Assembly: GCF_001662875.1 (NCBI RefSeq)
Contig: NZ_JPVZ01000011.1
Location: 55,464 to 119,463 of the forward strand
Length of the DNA stretch: 64,000 bases
Direction of reading: 5' to 3'
Origin: Thalassospira tepidiphila MCCC 1A03514
GTDB lineage: Bacteria; Pseudomonadota; Alphaproteobacteria; Rhodospirillales; Thalassospiraceae
Shown piece by piece: positions 26,324 to 35,469 of this stretch. The stretch's first letter is position 1. The number at the start of each line of letters is the position of its first letter. The notes under the pieces are model-generated. The model was not told the origin of the DNA. It worked only from the letters and a program-made list of their open reading frames with translations, and did no database searches. The position numbers and the translations under genes were made by a program.

Positions 26324-27613
26324 ATGCTGTATCACCTTTATGAATTGCAGCACGCCACAATAAGCCCGCTTCGCATGGCCGCAGATGCCAGCAAGAAGTG
26401 GCTGCGCAATCCGGCCAATCCAATGTCCTATACCCATCAGGGTCGGGCAGCGGCCGCGGCGTGTGACGTGTTCACGCATATTACCCATCGTTACGGCAAA
26501 CCGGAATTCGGTCTGGACACGACGGTGATCAACGGTGAAACCGTGCCGGTCACCGAAGAAATCGTCCACAGCGAAGCTTTTTGCAACCTGTTGCATTTCA
26601 AGCGCGAAACCGACCATCTGAAAACGCAGCCCGATGACCCGCGCCTGTTGATTGTGGCACCGTTGTCCGGACACTTTTCAACGCTTCTGCGCGGCACGGT
26701 CGAAGCACTTCTGCCCGATCATGATGTCTATATCACCGACTGGATTGATGCCCGTCTGGTGCCCGTCCACCTTGGCCATTTCGATCTTGATAGCTATATC
26801 GATTATCTGATGCGCTTCCTGCGCAAGCTTGGCCCGAACACGCATATGATGGCCGTTTGCCAGCCATCTGTGCCGGTGGTTGCCGCAGCATCCCTGATGG
26901 CAGCAGGCAACGAAGCCTGCCAGCCCGCATCAATGACCCTGATGGGGGGCCCGATTGATACCCGCGAAAACCCGACCGAGGTCAACAAGTTCGCCAAGCA
27001 GCATACCCTTGACTGGTTTGAGCAGCATGTAATTTCCCACGTGCCCCTGCCGCATGCAGGTGTGATGCGCCGGGTTTATCCGGGCTTTATGCAGCTTGCC
27101 GGCTTCATGAGCATGAACTGGGATCGCCACGTTTCCGCCCATCACGACATGTTCAATCACCTTGTCGAAGGTGACGGCGAAAGTGCCGATGCCAAGCGTC
27201 ATTTCTATCAGGAATACCTGGCGGTCATGGATATGACGGCCGAGTTTTATCTGCAGACGCTGAAGGTCGTATTCCACGAACACAGCCTGCCCGAAGGTAC
27301 GATGCGCTGGCAGGGTGTTCCGGTTGATCCATCCGCCATCACCAAAACGGCCCTTCTGACCGTTGAAGGTGAACGTGATGACATTACCGGCATGGGACAG
27401 ACCCGCGCGGCCCACAAGCTGACCACCAATCTGCCTGACAATATGCGCATGCATCATCTTCAGCAGGGTGTCGGCCATTACGGTGTCTTTAACGGGCGTC
27501 GCTGGCGCGAACAGATCAGCCCGCGGATCAAGGAATTCATCCGCCGCCACGATCACGAAGGCAAAGGTGCGCGCAGCGCCCCCAATGTCACGCATATCAA
27601 CGCGGCCGAATAA
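26324..27613 (+). CDS. phaZ: Intracellular polyhydroxyalkanoate depolymerase
   Basis: The 429-residue protein is a PhaZ1-type depolymerase that releases 3-hydroxybutyrate from native PHB granules. The nucleophile elbow carries a cysteine instead of serine (MAVCQPSVPV), as in the Cupriavidus enzyme. The conserved MGGPIDTRENPTEVN and the C-terminal histidine region (QQGVGHYGVFNGRRWR) are present. There is no signal peptide, so it is cytoplasmic. The ribosome site is GGGAGTGAG upstream of the ATG. It is monocistronic with its own terminator. Confidence 0.94.
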   Translation: MLYHLYELQHATISPLRMAADASKKWLRNPANPMSYTHQGRAAAAACDVFTHITHRYGKPEFGLDTTVINGETVPVTEEIVHSEAFCNLLHFKRETDHLKTQPDDPRLLIVAPLSGHFSTLLRGTVEALLPDHDVYITDWIDARLVPVHLGHFDLDSYIDYLMRFLRKLGPNTHMMAVCQPSVPVVAAASLMAAGNEACQPASMTLMGGPIDTRENPTEVNKFAKQHTLDWFEQHVISHVPLPHAGVMRRVYPGFMQLAGFMSMNWDRHVSAHHDMFNHLVEGDGESADAKRHFYQEYLAVMDMTAEFYLQTLKVVFHEHSLPEGTMRWQGVPVDPSAITKTALLTVEGERDDITGMGQTRAAHKLTTNLPDNMRMHHLQQGVGHYGVFNGRRWREQISPRIKEFIRRHDHEGKGARSAPNVTHINAAE

Positions 27614-27635
27614 CACCTAACCGCAACCCCATATC

Positions 27636-27671
27636 AAAAGCCGCCTGCATAAAAACAGGCGGCTTTTTTTT
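27636..27671 (+). terminator. Terminator after phaZ
   Basis: AAAAGCCGCCTG and CAGGCGGCTTTT form a 12-base-pair stem followed by eight Ts. Confidence 0.9.
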
Positions 27672-27774
27672 GGTTTGATCGCAGTACTGCCAACAACAAA
27701 AAGGCACAGGTGAACCGCCCTTCGCGGCAACGCGTAAAGTTTTAAACAGCGAAACAACGACTGAGCCCACCATC

Positions 27775-28497
27775 ATGACCAGCTTGACGACATTTGACAG
27801 CTTTCCCCAAGACAGCCTTGCCGTCGTCTGCGGCGCAACAGGCGGCATCGGAAAGGCCTTTGTCGATCATTTGCAGGCCAGCGGGCGGTTTTCCGGGGTG
27901 ATCGCGCTTTCGCGATCCAGCAGTCCTGCCCTTGATTTTGATCGCCCGGAAACCGTCGCCGAATGTGCGGATTATGTCAAAACGGTTGGTGGCGAAGTGC
28001 GCCTGATCATTGATGCCACCGGCTATTTGCACGATGAAACCTTCCAGCCGGAAAAATCCCTGCGTCAGATTGATGCCGACTACATGGCCAAGCAGTTTCA
28101 GATTAACGCGATTGGCCCGGCGCTTTTGATGAAGCATTTCTGCCCGCTGTTGCCGCGTTCAGGCAAATCGGTGTTTGCCACCCTGTCGGCCAAGGTTGGC
28201 AGTATCGGGGATAATCGCATGGGGGGCTGGTATGGGTACCGTGCGGCGAAGGCAGCGCTTAATCAGTTGGTCAAATGCACCGCGATTGAAATCGGGCGGA
28301 ACAAGCGTGATTGCGTTTGCGTGGCCCTTCATCCCGGCACGGTCGATACCGGCCTTTCCGGCCCGTTTGCCAAATCAGGGCTGAAAGTACAAAGTCCGGA
28401 CGAGGCGACGGCCAATATGCTGAACGTCATTGATCAGCTTGGTGCCCAGAAATCAGGCGGGTTCTTTGCCTATGATGGTACAGAGCTGCCTTGGTGA
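27775..28497 (+). CDS. Short-chain dehydrogenase/reductase, C-factor-like
   Basis: The 240-residue protein has the Rossmann motif GATGGIGKAF at the N-terminus, the catalytic YxxxK pair in YGYRAAKAAL and the loop LHPGTVDTGLSGPF. The last is typical of the CsgA/C-factor branch of SDR proteins. The substrate is unknown. It is convergent with the Nudix gene, seven bases away. Confidence 0.88.
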   Translation: MTSLTTFDSFPQDSLAVVCGATGGIGKAFVDHLQASGRFSGVIALSRSSSPALDFDRPETVAECADYVKTVGGEVRLIIDATGYLHDETFQPEKSLRQIDADYMAKQFQINAIGPALLMKHFCPLLPRSGKSVFATLSAKVGSIGDNRMGGWYGYRAAKAALNQLVKCTAIEIGRNKRDCVCVALHPGTVDTGLSGPFAKSGLKVQSPDEATANMLNVIDQLGAQKSGGFFAYDGTELPW

Positions 28498-28504
28498 GGC
28501 GGGC

Positions 28505-29119
28505 TTAATCAAACAGCTTGGTCAGAAGGGCATGCTGTAACAGGATCACGGTCTTGGCATCGCGGATACGACCATCGGCCATCATCGGAACGATGTCGTC
28601 AAAGCCGATCTCAAGCACATGGATATCCTCGCCCTCTTCATGCAGGCCGCCACCATCGCCTTCGCGGTGATCGCGGGTGACTTCGGCAATGAACAAATGC
28701 AGACGTTCGGTGACGGATCCCGGGCTCATGAACAGGTCAAAGACCTGGCGGGGCTTTCCGATCTTATAGCCGGTTTCTTCTTCGACCTCGGCAATGACGG
28801 CTGAGGCCGGATCACGATCATCAAGCACACCCGCTGGCACTTCGATCAACATGCCGTCTTCGTTGCCATTGACAAAGCTTGGCAGGCGAAACTGACGGGT
28901 CAGGATCACTGTGCGATCTTGGCGGTTATAAAGCAGGATGCCCGCGCCATTGCCGCGTTCATAAGCTTCGCGCGTCTGACTTTGCCATGATCCATCTGAT
29001 CGCTTCAGATCAAAGCTGACGCGATAAAGCCGATACCAGTTATCCGACAGACATTCGATATCACTGACACGGATGTGATCCTGATCGGGAAGAGACCAGC
29101 CTTTGGGCAGATCGAACAT
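28505..29119 (-). CDS. Nudix hydrolase, NudK/ADP-ribose pyrophosphatase type
   Basis: The 204-residue protein has a Nudix box (GVLDDRDPASAVIAEVEEET) that keeps the EExxEE-like metal-binding glutamates. The domain layout matches the NudF/NudK group acting on ADP-ribose or GDP-mannose (QFRLPSF, LIEVPAG). Cytoplasmic housekeeping of nucleotide sugars is the likely role. The exact substrate cannot be read from the sequence. It lies 15 bases downstream of the esterase gene and is probably co-transcribed. Confidence 0.85.
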   Translation of the reverse strand: MFDLPKGWSLPDQDHIRVSDIECLSDNWYRLYRVSFDLKRSDGSWQSQTREAYERGNGAGILLYNRQDRTVILTRQFRLPSFVNGNEDGMLIEVPAGVLDDRDPASAVIAEVEEETGYKIGKPRQVFDLFMSPGSVTERLHLFIAEVTRDHREGDGGGLHEEGEDIHVLEIGFDDIVPMMADGRIRDAKTVILLQHALLTKLFD

Positions 29120-29134
29120 GATGGCGTCACCGGA

Positions 29135-29923
29135 CTAGCGTTTCAGGAAGGCAGACAGGGTCAAAAGCACGGCATCGGGTTTCTCGGCATGCACCCAGTG
29201 GCCAGCGCCCTTGATGCTGGTAAAGGCCGCCTTGGGGAAAAGCGACTTGATGTGATCGCGGTCCTTGGGATCGACATAGTGCGAATTTGCGCCCGAAATA
29301 AACAGCACATCACCATCATACTGATCGGCAAGCCCGTCCGTTGGCCAGTCGATGATATCGTCAAGATGATTGGCCATGGCATCAATATTGACCTGCCATG
29401 ACATAGCACCCGTTTCCTTGTCGGTCGCGACATTCTGGGCAAGGAATTGACGCACGCCTTTTTCCGACACCCCGGAAGACAGGGCGTCTTCGACCTCGGA
29501 GCGGCGCGAAATGGTGGAAAAGTCGACATCGCGCATGGCGCTGATATAGCCGCTATAATCATGGTCATAGGAAACCGGCGCAATATCGACCACGACCAGA
29601 TCGGCAACCAAACCGGCATCGGCCGAAAGGGCAAGCACCATCGATGCTTTGCCGCCCATCGAATGCCCGACCAGATGCACCGGTTTATCAGATACCTCGC
29701 CGATCAGTTCGGCCAGATCGGCCGCCATGGCCGGATAGGTCATTTCCGCGTCCCAGTCGGAGCGTCCGTGATTTCGCAAATCAGCAGTGACAACGTGATA
29801 CTTTTCCGCCAGCCGCCGTGCGATGGCCGTCCAGTTGCGGGCCTGACCAAACAGGCCATGGACAATCACGATGGTGCCGTTGTCACGGTTTTCTTCGCCA
29901 AAGGCGTAATGGGCTAGTTTCAT
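29135..29923 (-). CDS. Alpha/beta hydrolase, YbfF-like esterase
   Basis: The 262-residue protein has the oxyanion block HGLFGQARNW, the nucleophile elbow GHSMGGK and a late histidine in GAGHWVHAEKP. This is the layout of the YbfF/acyl-CoA esterase group. I start it at 29923 (MKLAHYAFG), where similarity to the family begins; the longer frame to 30022 runs into a region with no protein character. It precedes the Nudix gene. Confidence 0.86.
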   Translation of the reverse strand: MKLAHYAFGEENRDNGTIVIVHGLFGQARNWTAIARRLAEKYHVVTADLRNHGRSDWDAEMTYPAMAADLAELIGEVSDKPVHLVGHSMGGKASMVLALSADAGLVADLVVVDIAPVSYDHDYSGYISAMRDVDFSTISRRSEVEDALSSGVSEKGVRQFLAQNVATDKETGAMSWQVNIDAMANHLDDIIDWPTDGLADQYDGDVLFISGANSHYVDPKDRDHIKSLFPKAAFTSIKGAGHWVHAEKPDAVLLTLSAFLKR

Positions 29924-30003
29924 AAAGGCCAACTTCTGCACAATTCGAACGGGTTCGATCCCCCTTAATAGCGGTGCAAACTGCGAAGGTGAAGTGCCCA
30001 AAC

Positions 30004-30042
30004 AAAAACACCTCCGCAACAACGAGATGCGGAGGCGTTTTT
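30004..30042 (-). terminator. Terminator of the 53-residue gene
   Basis: AACGCCTCCGCA and TGCGGAGGTGTT pair across a 9-base loop. On the minus strand a T run follows, 45 bases past the stop at 30087. Confidence 0.85.
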
Positions 30043-30086
30043 AAGCGTACCGGTTGAACGGTCGCAGGGTGTGGTTGGCAGCGCAC

Positions 30087-30248
30087 TTACGCGCCAGCAG
30101 CAACACCACCGTGGGGTTTGTTGTGTGCGCCAAACAGGGCACCAACTTTGCGTACCAGTGCAACAAGCATCTGACGCATAGCCTGTGCACGGAGATGTTC
30201 AGCTTCGCGCTGCAGGGCAACCAGGTCATAATCACGATACATTTTCAT
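30087..30248 (-). CDS. Small 53-residue protein, RSP_7527-like
   Basis: The protein (MKMYRDYDLVALQREAEHLR and onward) has a helical middle part with REAEHLRAQAMRQML. This resembles the short RSP_7527 family of alphaproteobacteria, as I remember it. The ribosome site AAGAGGAAAC precedes the ATG and a good terminator follows, both of which support a real gene. The end is rich in Gly, Ala and His (AHNKPHGGVAAGA). The function is unknown; relatives are found next to DUF1127 genes in some genomes (recollection). Confidence 0.72.
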   Translation of the reverse strand: MKMYRDYDLVALQREAEHLRAQAMRQMLVALVRKVGALFGAHNKPHGGVAAGA

Positions 30249-30677
30249 GTCCGTTTCCTCTTAAAAGCATCCGGCGTTGTTCCCGCCGGGGTTTCGCTGT
30301 GTGTTTCGTTAAACCCGGTGTACGCCTGTTTGATCATACCGACGAGAAGAGTTTTATCACCCCAAACATGCACTCAACGCATACCTATGACTGGCAATGA
30401 GATAATTTCGTCATGCACATTTCACATATTTGTATCATGACAAATAAGGCGTTCGTTTTGCTCACATTTTCATGTTTGGAAACCCTCAACATCTAGCCAA
30501 ACCTATGAAGATCCTAATATGAAGATTCTCTGCCCGACGGTATTTCAAGTCCTGCGCAGAAGAAAAATCATCGAAAAATACTTGGTGCAGATCGATTTTT
30601 CGCCAAATGCGGTCAAAATTGCGGATATTTTCGCCAGAGTCACACCACACAATTTTGCATAGCTCATCAAAAAGCAG
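30249..30677. other. Intergenic region without recognised gene
   Basis: This AT-rich stretch must hold the promoter of the 53-residue gene. I see no coding frame with a ribosome site and no strong repeat. Confidence 0.5.
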
Positions 30678-30712
30678 AAAACGGCAATACCCGATCAGGA
30701 TATTGCCGTTTT
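30678..30712 (-). terminator. Terminator of the succinate-semialdehyde dehydrogenase gene
   Basis: AAAACGGCAATA and TATTGCCGTTTT form a perfect 12-base-pair stem with an 11-base loop, 35 bases after the stop. Confidence 0.85.
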
Positions 30713-30746
30713 ACGATCCGCCTATATGGGGGCTCTTTACACGCTG

Positions 30747-32297
30747 TCAGATGCCCGACTTAAGGGCGTAATTGAGGTATTTGGGCTCAAGATATTCCTC
30801 AAGCCCCCAATGACCGCCTTCGCGGCCCTGACCACTTTCCTTGACCCCGCCAAACGGCGCACCTTCGTGGCTGGTGGTGCCATCATTGATGCCGACCACA
30901 CCGACTTCCAGACGATCGGCAAGCCGTTGGATACGCCCGATATCGCGACTGTAGATATAAGAAGACAGTCCGGTGCGCACCCGATTGGCAAGTGTGATCA
31001 CATCATCTTCGGTGCCAAACCGATAGATCGGCGCCACCGGGGCAAACAGTTCCTCGTCAAAGCAATCTGCATCATCGGGCACATCGGTCATTACAAGTGG
31101 CCGCGTGAAAAAGCCTTCCTCGGGCAAGGCCGCACCATAGATCAGGTTTGCACCGCGTTTTTGGGCATCGGCAACAAGGCGTTCGACCTTCGCCACCGCC
31201 TGACGGTTGATCAGTGGCCCCAATTCCGTGCCAGGCACAAATCCATTGCCGATGGTCTGTGCCTTGCTGGCGGCAACGAACTTTTCGACAAAGGCATCAT
31301 AGACACCGTCCTGGACGAAAATGCGGTTGGCACAAACGCAGGTCTGGCCACTGTTGCGGAACTTTGAAATCATCGCGCCTGCAACGGCCGCATCAAGATC
31401 GGCATCGTCCATGACGATAAAGGGCGCATTACCGCCAAGTTCCAGCGACAGTTTTTTCATCGTCGGCGCGCACTGTTCCATCAACCGTTTGCCCACCGAG
31501 GTTGAACCGGTGAAGGACAACATCCGAACGCGCTGATCGCCTGTCAGGGCCTCGCCTATCGGGTGGGGCAAACCGGTCACGACGTTAAACACACCGGGCG
31601 GAAAACCGGCCTGTTCGGCAAGTTTGGCGGCTGCCAATGCCGAAAGCGGGGTATCCTCGGCCGGTTTGACAATCACGGTACAGCCTGCCGCCAATGCCGG
31701 CGCACATTTGCGCACCACCATGGTCAGCGGAAAATTCCAGGGCGTGATCGCCGCGACCACACCTACTGGGTGTTTTTGCACAACAACGCGACGATCGCGC
31801 TGGGTTGCGGGCATGGTTTGACCATATGCACGCTTGGCTTCTTCGCCATACCATTCGGCATAGGCAATCGCACCGACCACTTCGCGCAGCGCCTGATCAA
31901 GCGGTTTTCCCTGTTCAAGGGTGATCAGGGCAGCGAGGTCTTCTTGATGGGTTTCAAGCAAGTCACGCCAGCGGCGCAAGATATCTGCCCGTTCGCGTGC
32001 CAGCATGCGCGACCATGCCGGAAAGGCCGCGTGGGCCGCATCAATTGCCTGCCGGGCCTCGGATGTGCGCATAAACGGCACTGTGCCAATCACGTCACCC
32101 TTTGCCGGGTCGATTACGTCCAGCGTTTCACGACTGTCGGCCGCCCGCCATTCCCCGTTGATATAGGCATGTTTAAGGTTCCAGTCGCGGATAAGGGCGC
32201 GCGCACGCGCGCGTCCCTCGCGAATAAGGGTCTCATTGGCCTGCGGATCCGGGGCGGATGATGCGGAGGGTGAATTATTCCGGGTGGCAGCGGACAT
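30747..32297 (-). CDS. gabD: NAD(P)-dependent succinate-semialdehyde dehydrogenase
   Basis: The 516-residue aldehyde dehydrogenase has the catalytic glutamate in LELGGNAPFIV, the catalytic cysteine in NSGQTCVCANR and the cofactor block FTGSTSVGK. These match the GabD group that oxidises succinate semialdehyde to succinate; glutarate semialdehyde is another possible substrate. A first part of about 30 residues is longer than usual. AAGGAAG precedes the ATG at 32297. No gabT is adjacent. Confidence 0.88.
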   Translation of the reverse strand: MSAATRNNSPSASSAPDPQANETLIREGRARARALIRDWNLKHAYINGEWRAADSRETLDVIDPAKGDVIGTVPFMRTSEARQAIDAAHAAFPAWSRMLARERADILRRWRDLLETHQEDLAALITLEQGKPLDQALREVVGAIAYAEWYGEEAKRAYGQTMPATQRDRRVVVQKHPVGVVAAITPWNFPLTMVVRKCAPALAAGCTVIVKPAEDTPLSALAAAKLAEQAGFPPGVFNVVTGLPHPIGEALTGDQRVRMLSFTGSTSVGKRLMEQCAPTMKKLSLELGGNAPFIVMDDADLDAAVAGAMISKFRNSGQTCVCANRIFVQDGVYDAFVEKFVAASKAQTIGNGFVPGTELGPLINRQAVAKVERLVADAQKRGANLIYGAALPEEGFFTRPLVMTDVPDDADCFDEELFAPVAPIYRFGTEDDVITLANRVRTGLSSYIYSRDIGRIQRLADRLEVGVVGINDGTTSHEGAPFGGVKESGQGREGGHWGLEEYLEPKYLNYALKSGI

Positions 32298-32495
32298 GGG
32301 CGGGACTTCCTTGGCACGCAACAACAAAAATTTTGGTGATCACGCGCTTGTGATTACAGTTTCGGGGGCACTGCTGGGACACTAAGCCTTGCGGCGGGCT
32401 AATGGCAATAACGTGCTTACATCTCAATATAAAAAACTAAACTGAACGCTGCACTCAGAGAGACACTTTAACGCGTTTTGGAGAGAGAACCCAAG

Positions 32496-32960
32496 ATGAA
32501 GAAGCTCCTTTTTGCCGGTCTCCTCGGCACGATCATAACTGCAGGTGCCGCATTCCCGATGATGGCACAGGCCGATGAAGCATCCGACAACGCCGCGGTT
32601 GAAAACCGCAAGATGCTGATGGATGGCATCGGCGGCGCGATGGGCACACTTGGCTGCTATATGAAGGGCGAATGCACCCTGCCCGATCCGGTTCTGGCCA
32701 ACTTGGCCAAGGGCATTGCGTTTTCGGCGGGTGCCGCCCCGGCAGCGTTTGAACCGCAAACCCCGGATGCATCCGTCAAGACCACGGCAAGTGCCGATAT
32801 CTGGACCAACTGGGATGATTTCTCTGGTCGCTTCCCGGAAATGAAGCAGGCTGCGCTTGCGCTGGCCGATGCCGTTGGCGACAAGGGTGCGATGGGCGCT
32901 GCGATGGGCAATCTTGGCAAATCCTGCAAAGGTTGCCACGACGAGTTCCGCACCAAGTAA
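32496..32960 (+). CDS. Cytochrome c'
   Basis: The 154-residue protein has a signal peptide (AFPMMAQADE) and the class II cytochrome layout: a four-helix bundle with the heme site near the C-terminus (CKGCHDEFR). Cytochromes c' bind NO and are linked to protection from nitrosative stress. The ribosome site GGAGAGAG lies ten bases before the ATG. It is convergent with a cytochrome b561 gene, a common partner, though here on the other strand. Confidence 0.9.
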   Translation: MKKLLFAGLLGTIITAGAAFPMMAQADEASDNAAVENRKMLMDGIGGAMGTLGCYMKGECTLPDPVLANLAKGIAFSAGAAPAAFEPQTPDASVKTTASADIWTNWDDFSGRFPEMKQAALALADAVGDKGAMGAAMGNLGKSCKGCHDEFRTK

Positions 32961-33008
32961 AATTTGATCTTGCGGCCCCACCCGATCATGGGGTTTTCTG
33001 GGAAATCA

Positions 33009-33045
33009 AAAAGGCCAACGCTCCATCAAGCGAACGTTGGCCTTT
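33009..33045. terminator. Bidirectional terminator between the two cytochrome genes
   Basis: AAAGGCCAACG and CGTTGGCCTTT form an 11-base-pair stem with A and T runs on the two sides. Confidence 0.85.
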
Positions 33046-33069
33046 GTCATTATTATCCGCGGCCCTGAA

Positions 33070-33771
33070 CTAACAGCGCGCCAGCGTCACACCGCCCCAC
33101 ACCACAAGCGCACAGATAATCAGGATCACAATTCCCAGCACGGGTGAGGCAAACCGGATATTTGCAAAGCGCCCCGCCAGTTCGACCGGCACGCGGCGGG
33201 TGCCAATCACAATCGCCCGGATCAGGTTTTCACGCTTTACGACCAGATAAAACAGCGCGGCAAAGACATGTAGCCCGACGGCCCCATAGATCAGGTTGAT
33301 ATTGGTGTGATGGATCCAGTTCATGGTGCTGGCAAAATCGGAACTGACATAAGCCACCAGCGGCCCGTCAAAGAACAGGAAGGTATCCTCGCTGGCAAAC
33401 AGGCCAGATACCGCTTGCACCCCGACCAGCAAGATCATGACCAAAACCATCCAGCCCCCGGCCGGGTTATGCCCGGTATATGTCAGTTCAGAGGTCGAAC
33501 CCTTGGGCAATTTTCCGAGATAACCGATCACATGGCGTGGACCGGTCAGGAAATCAGCAAAGCGGGCATTTGAGCTGCCAACAAAGCCCCAGATGATGCG
33601 AAAGATCACAAGCGCAAGCACGCTGTAACCGGCGATGGCATGGATATCAATCATCACCTGACGATTGCTCCACCAGGCCGTGACAATGGCAACGACAAGA
33701 GCCCAATGAAACAGGCGAACCGGGAAATCCCAAAGTTTGACTTTCTTTTCGTCTGCGGACGGGGTGCTCAT
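33070..33771 (-). CDS. Cytochrome b561-type membrane protein
   Basis: The 233-residue protein has four to five membrane helices and the heme-ligand histidines expected for the cytochrome b/Ni-Fe hydrogenase b subunit family: LFHWALV near residue 25, DIHAIAG, and HHTNINL with GLHVFAALF. It should move electrons between quinol and a periplasmic cytochrome c, possibly the cytochrome c' next to it. I start it at 33771, where an AGAGAGAG purine run precedes the ATG. Confidence 0.87.
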   Translation of the reverse strand: MSTPSADEKKVKLWDFPVRLFHWALVVAIVTAWWSNRQVMIDIHAIAGYSVLALVIFRIIWGFVGSSNARFADFLTGPRHVIGYLGKLPKGSTSELTYTGHNPAGGWMVLVMILLVGVQAVSGLFASEDTFLFFDGPLVAYVSSDFASTMNWIHHTNINLIYGAVGLHVFAALFYLVVKRENLIRAIVIGTRRVPVELAGRFANIRFASPVLGIVILIICALVVWGGVTLARC

Positions 33772-33956
33772 CGGGTCTCTCTCTTTGCACGAACAGGGGT
33801 TATTCAATTGCGAAAAATATCGCACAGCAGTTTCCGTCAAGAAACTTAAAGACAGATCAATTTTCCATACCGTACGATTTTTCCGTGAACCGCGCGTCAA
33901 CCAATGGTTGCCACATTACCGAAACCTAAAACTTTGCGAATTGCCAATTCTTTAAT

Positions 33957-33971
33957 TGAAAATCATTCTCA
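33957..33971 (+). promoter_or_regulatory. Fur box of the imelysin operon
   Basis: TGAAAATCATTCTCA is a 7-1-7 Fur-type palindrome matching TGATAATNATTATCA at 12 of 14 positions. Its reverse complement differs at only one base from the element at 39459-39473. It is about 140 bases before the first imelysin gene. The rest of 33772-34112 is without a gene. Confidence 0.72.
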
Positions 33972-34112
33972 CAAGCAGTATCAATTGGCGAAAGCAAAGT
34001 GATCAGGGTCACAGTTCCTGTGCGCGTCCATTCTTTGGGCGTGACGGATTTTCACCTTGATCGACGGGGCTTTTGCCCTTGGCTCACCATTCAGGGATAG
34101 ATGGGAACTCCT

Positions 34113-35381
34113 ATGAAGATCGCAAAGATTCTGGGTACGGCCGCACTGGTCACTACCCTTGGCGCGCAGGCATATGCCGCACCGGCTGCCAAAGACGTGC
34201 TGACCACTTATGCCGATATCGCGCATGCCGGTTACGAAGATTCACTGATCACCGCCAAGGAACTGCAGGCGGCGATTGATGAGCTGGTTGCAAATCCGTC
34301 GGCCTCGACCTTTGATGCCGCGAAATCCGCATGGCTGGCGTCGCGCGCACCCTATCAGCAGACCGAAGTTTACCGTTTCGGCAACGCGATTGTTGATGAC
34401 TGGGAAGGCAAGGTTAATGCCTGGCCGCTTGATGAAGGTCTGATCGACTATGTAGAAACCGGCCTTTACGGCGAAGAAAGCGAAGAAAACCCGGCTTATA
34501 CCGCCAATGTTATTGCCAACCCGACCCTGACCATCTCGGGCGAAACCATTGATGCCTCGACCATTGATGCTGCTTTGCTTGAAAGCCTGCATGAAATTGA
34601 CGACGTCGAAGCAAACGTTGCCACCGGCTACCACGCGATTGAGTTCCTTCTTTGGGGGCAGGACCTCAATGGGACCGATGCCGGTGCCGGTGAACGTAAA
34701 TGGACCGACTATGCATCGGGTGATGCCTGCACCAATGGCAATTGCGACCGTCGTGGTGAATACCTTCAGGCGGCAGTTGATCTGATGGTTTCCGATCTTG
34801 AATGGATGACCGCGCAGTGGGCCGAAGGCGGCGAAGCACGCGAAACCGTTCTTGAAGGTGATGGCGTTCCGGGCCTGACCGCGATTGTGACCGGCATGGG
34901 TTCGCTGTCTTATGGCGAACTGGGCGGCGAGCGTACCAAGCTTGGCCTGCTGCTGCATGATCCGGAAGAAGAGCATGACTGCTTCTCGGATAACACCCAC
35001 AACAGCCACTTCTATGACGCGCTGGGCATCCAGAACGTTTACCTTGGCCGTTACACCCGTGTTGATGGTTCGGTCGTTGAAGGTTCGTCGCTGTCTGATC
35101 TGGTTGCGGCCAATGACGCGGCACTGGATACCGAACTGCGCGCCAAGCTGGCGGCATCGGTTGTTGCCGGTAAAGTCATGGTCACCCGCGCACAGGGCGG
35201 CGAAGCCTTTGATCAGCTGATTGCCATGGGCAACGAAGATGGCAATGCCGTCGTTCAGGCCTTTGTTGATGCGCTTGTCGATCAGACCAAATCGATCGAA
35301 CAGATCATTGCCGCGGTCGGCATTGATGGTATCGAGTTCGAAGGTTCCGACAGCCTCGACAACCCGGCTGCTGTCAACTAA
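34113..35381 (+). CDS. Imelysin-family iron-regulated protein, IrpA-like
   Basis: The 422-residue protein has a signal peptide (LGAQAYAAPA) and an imelysin (peptidase M75-like) domain. The GxHxxE motif appears as GYHAIEFLLWGQD near residue 175. Imelysin-like proteins are periplasmic or surface-bound and induced under iron limitation; peptidase activity has not been shown for most. It is the first gene of a four-gene operon behind a Fur box. The start at 34113 (MKIAKILG) fits the signal peptide better than the ATG at 34101. Confidence 0.9.
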   Translation: MKIAKILGTAALVTTLGAQAYAAPAAKDVLTTYADIAHAGYEDSLITAKELQAAIDELVANPSASTFDAAKSAWLASRAPYQQTEVYRFGNAIVDDWEGKVNAWPLDEGLIDYVETGLYGEESEENPAYTANVIANPTLTISGETIDASTIDAALLESLHEIDDVEANVATGYHAIEFLLWGQDLNGTDAGAGERKWTDYASGDACTNGNCDRRGEYLQAAVDLMVSDLEWMTAQWAEGGEARETVLEGDGVPGLTAIVTGMGSLSYGELGGERTKLGLLLHDPEEEHDCFSDNTHNSHFYDALGIQNVYLGRYTRVDGSVVEGSSLSDLVAANDAALDTELRAKLAASVVAGKVMVTRAQGGEAFDQLIAMGNEDGNAVVQAFVDALVDQTKSIEQIIAAVGIDGIEFEGSDSLDNPAAVN

Positions 35382-35469
35382 TCCTGATCATCAGGCACCT
35401 GCCTGACTGTGAACGGCGGGGGATGAATTCTCCCGCCGTTTTGCTTTGACCCCGAACTAGAAGACTTCC

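Noticed and set aside
30041..30235. A 64-residue minus-strand frame overlapping the 53-residue gene
   Set aside because: It is in a different frame from the protein with the ribosome site and runs into the terminator.
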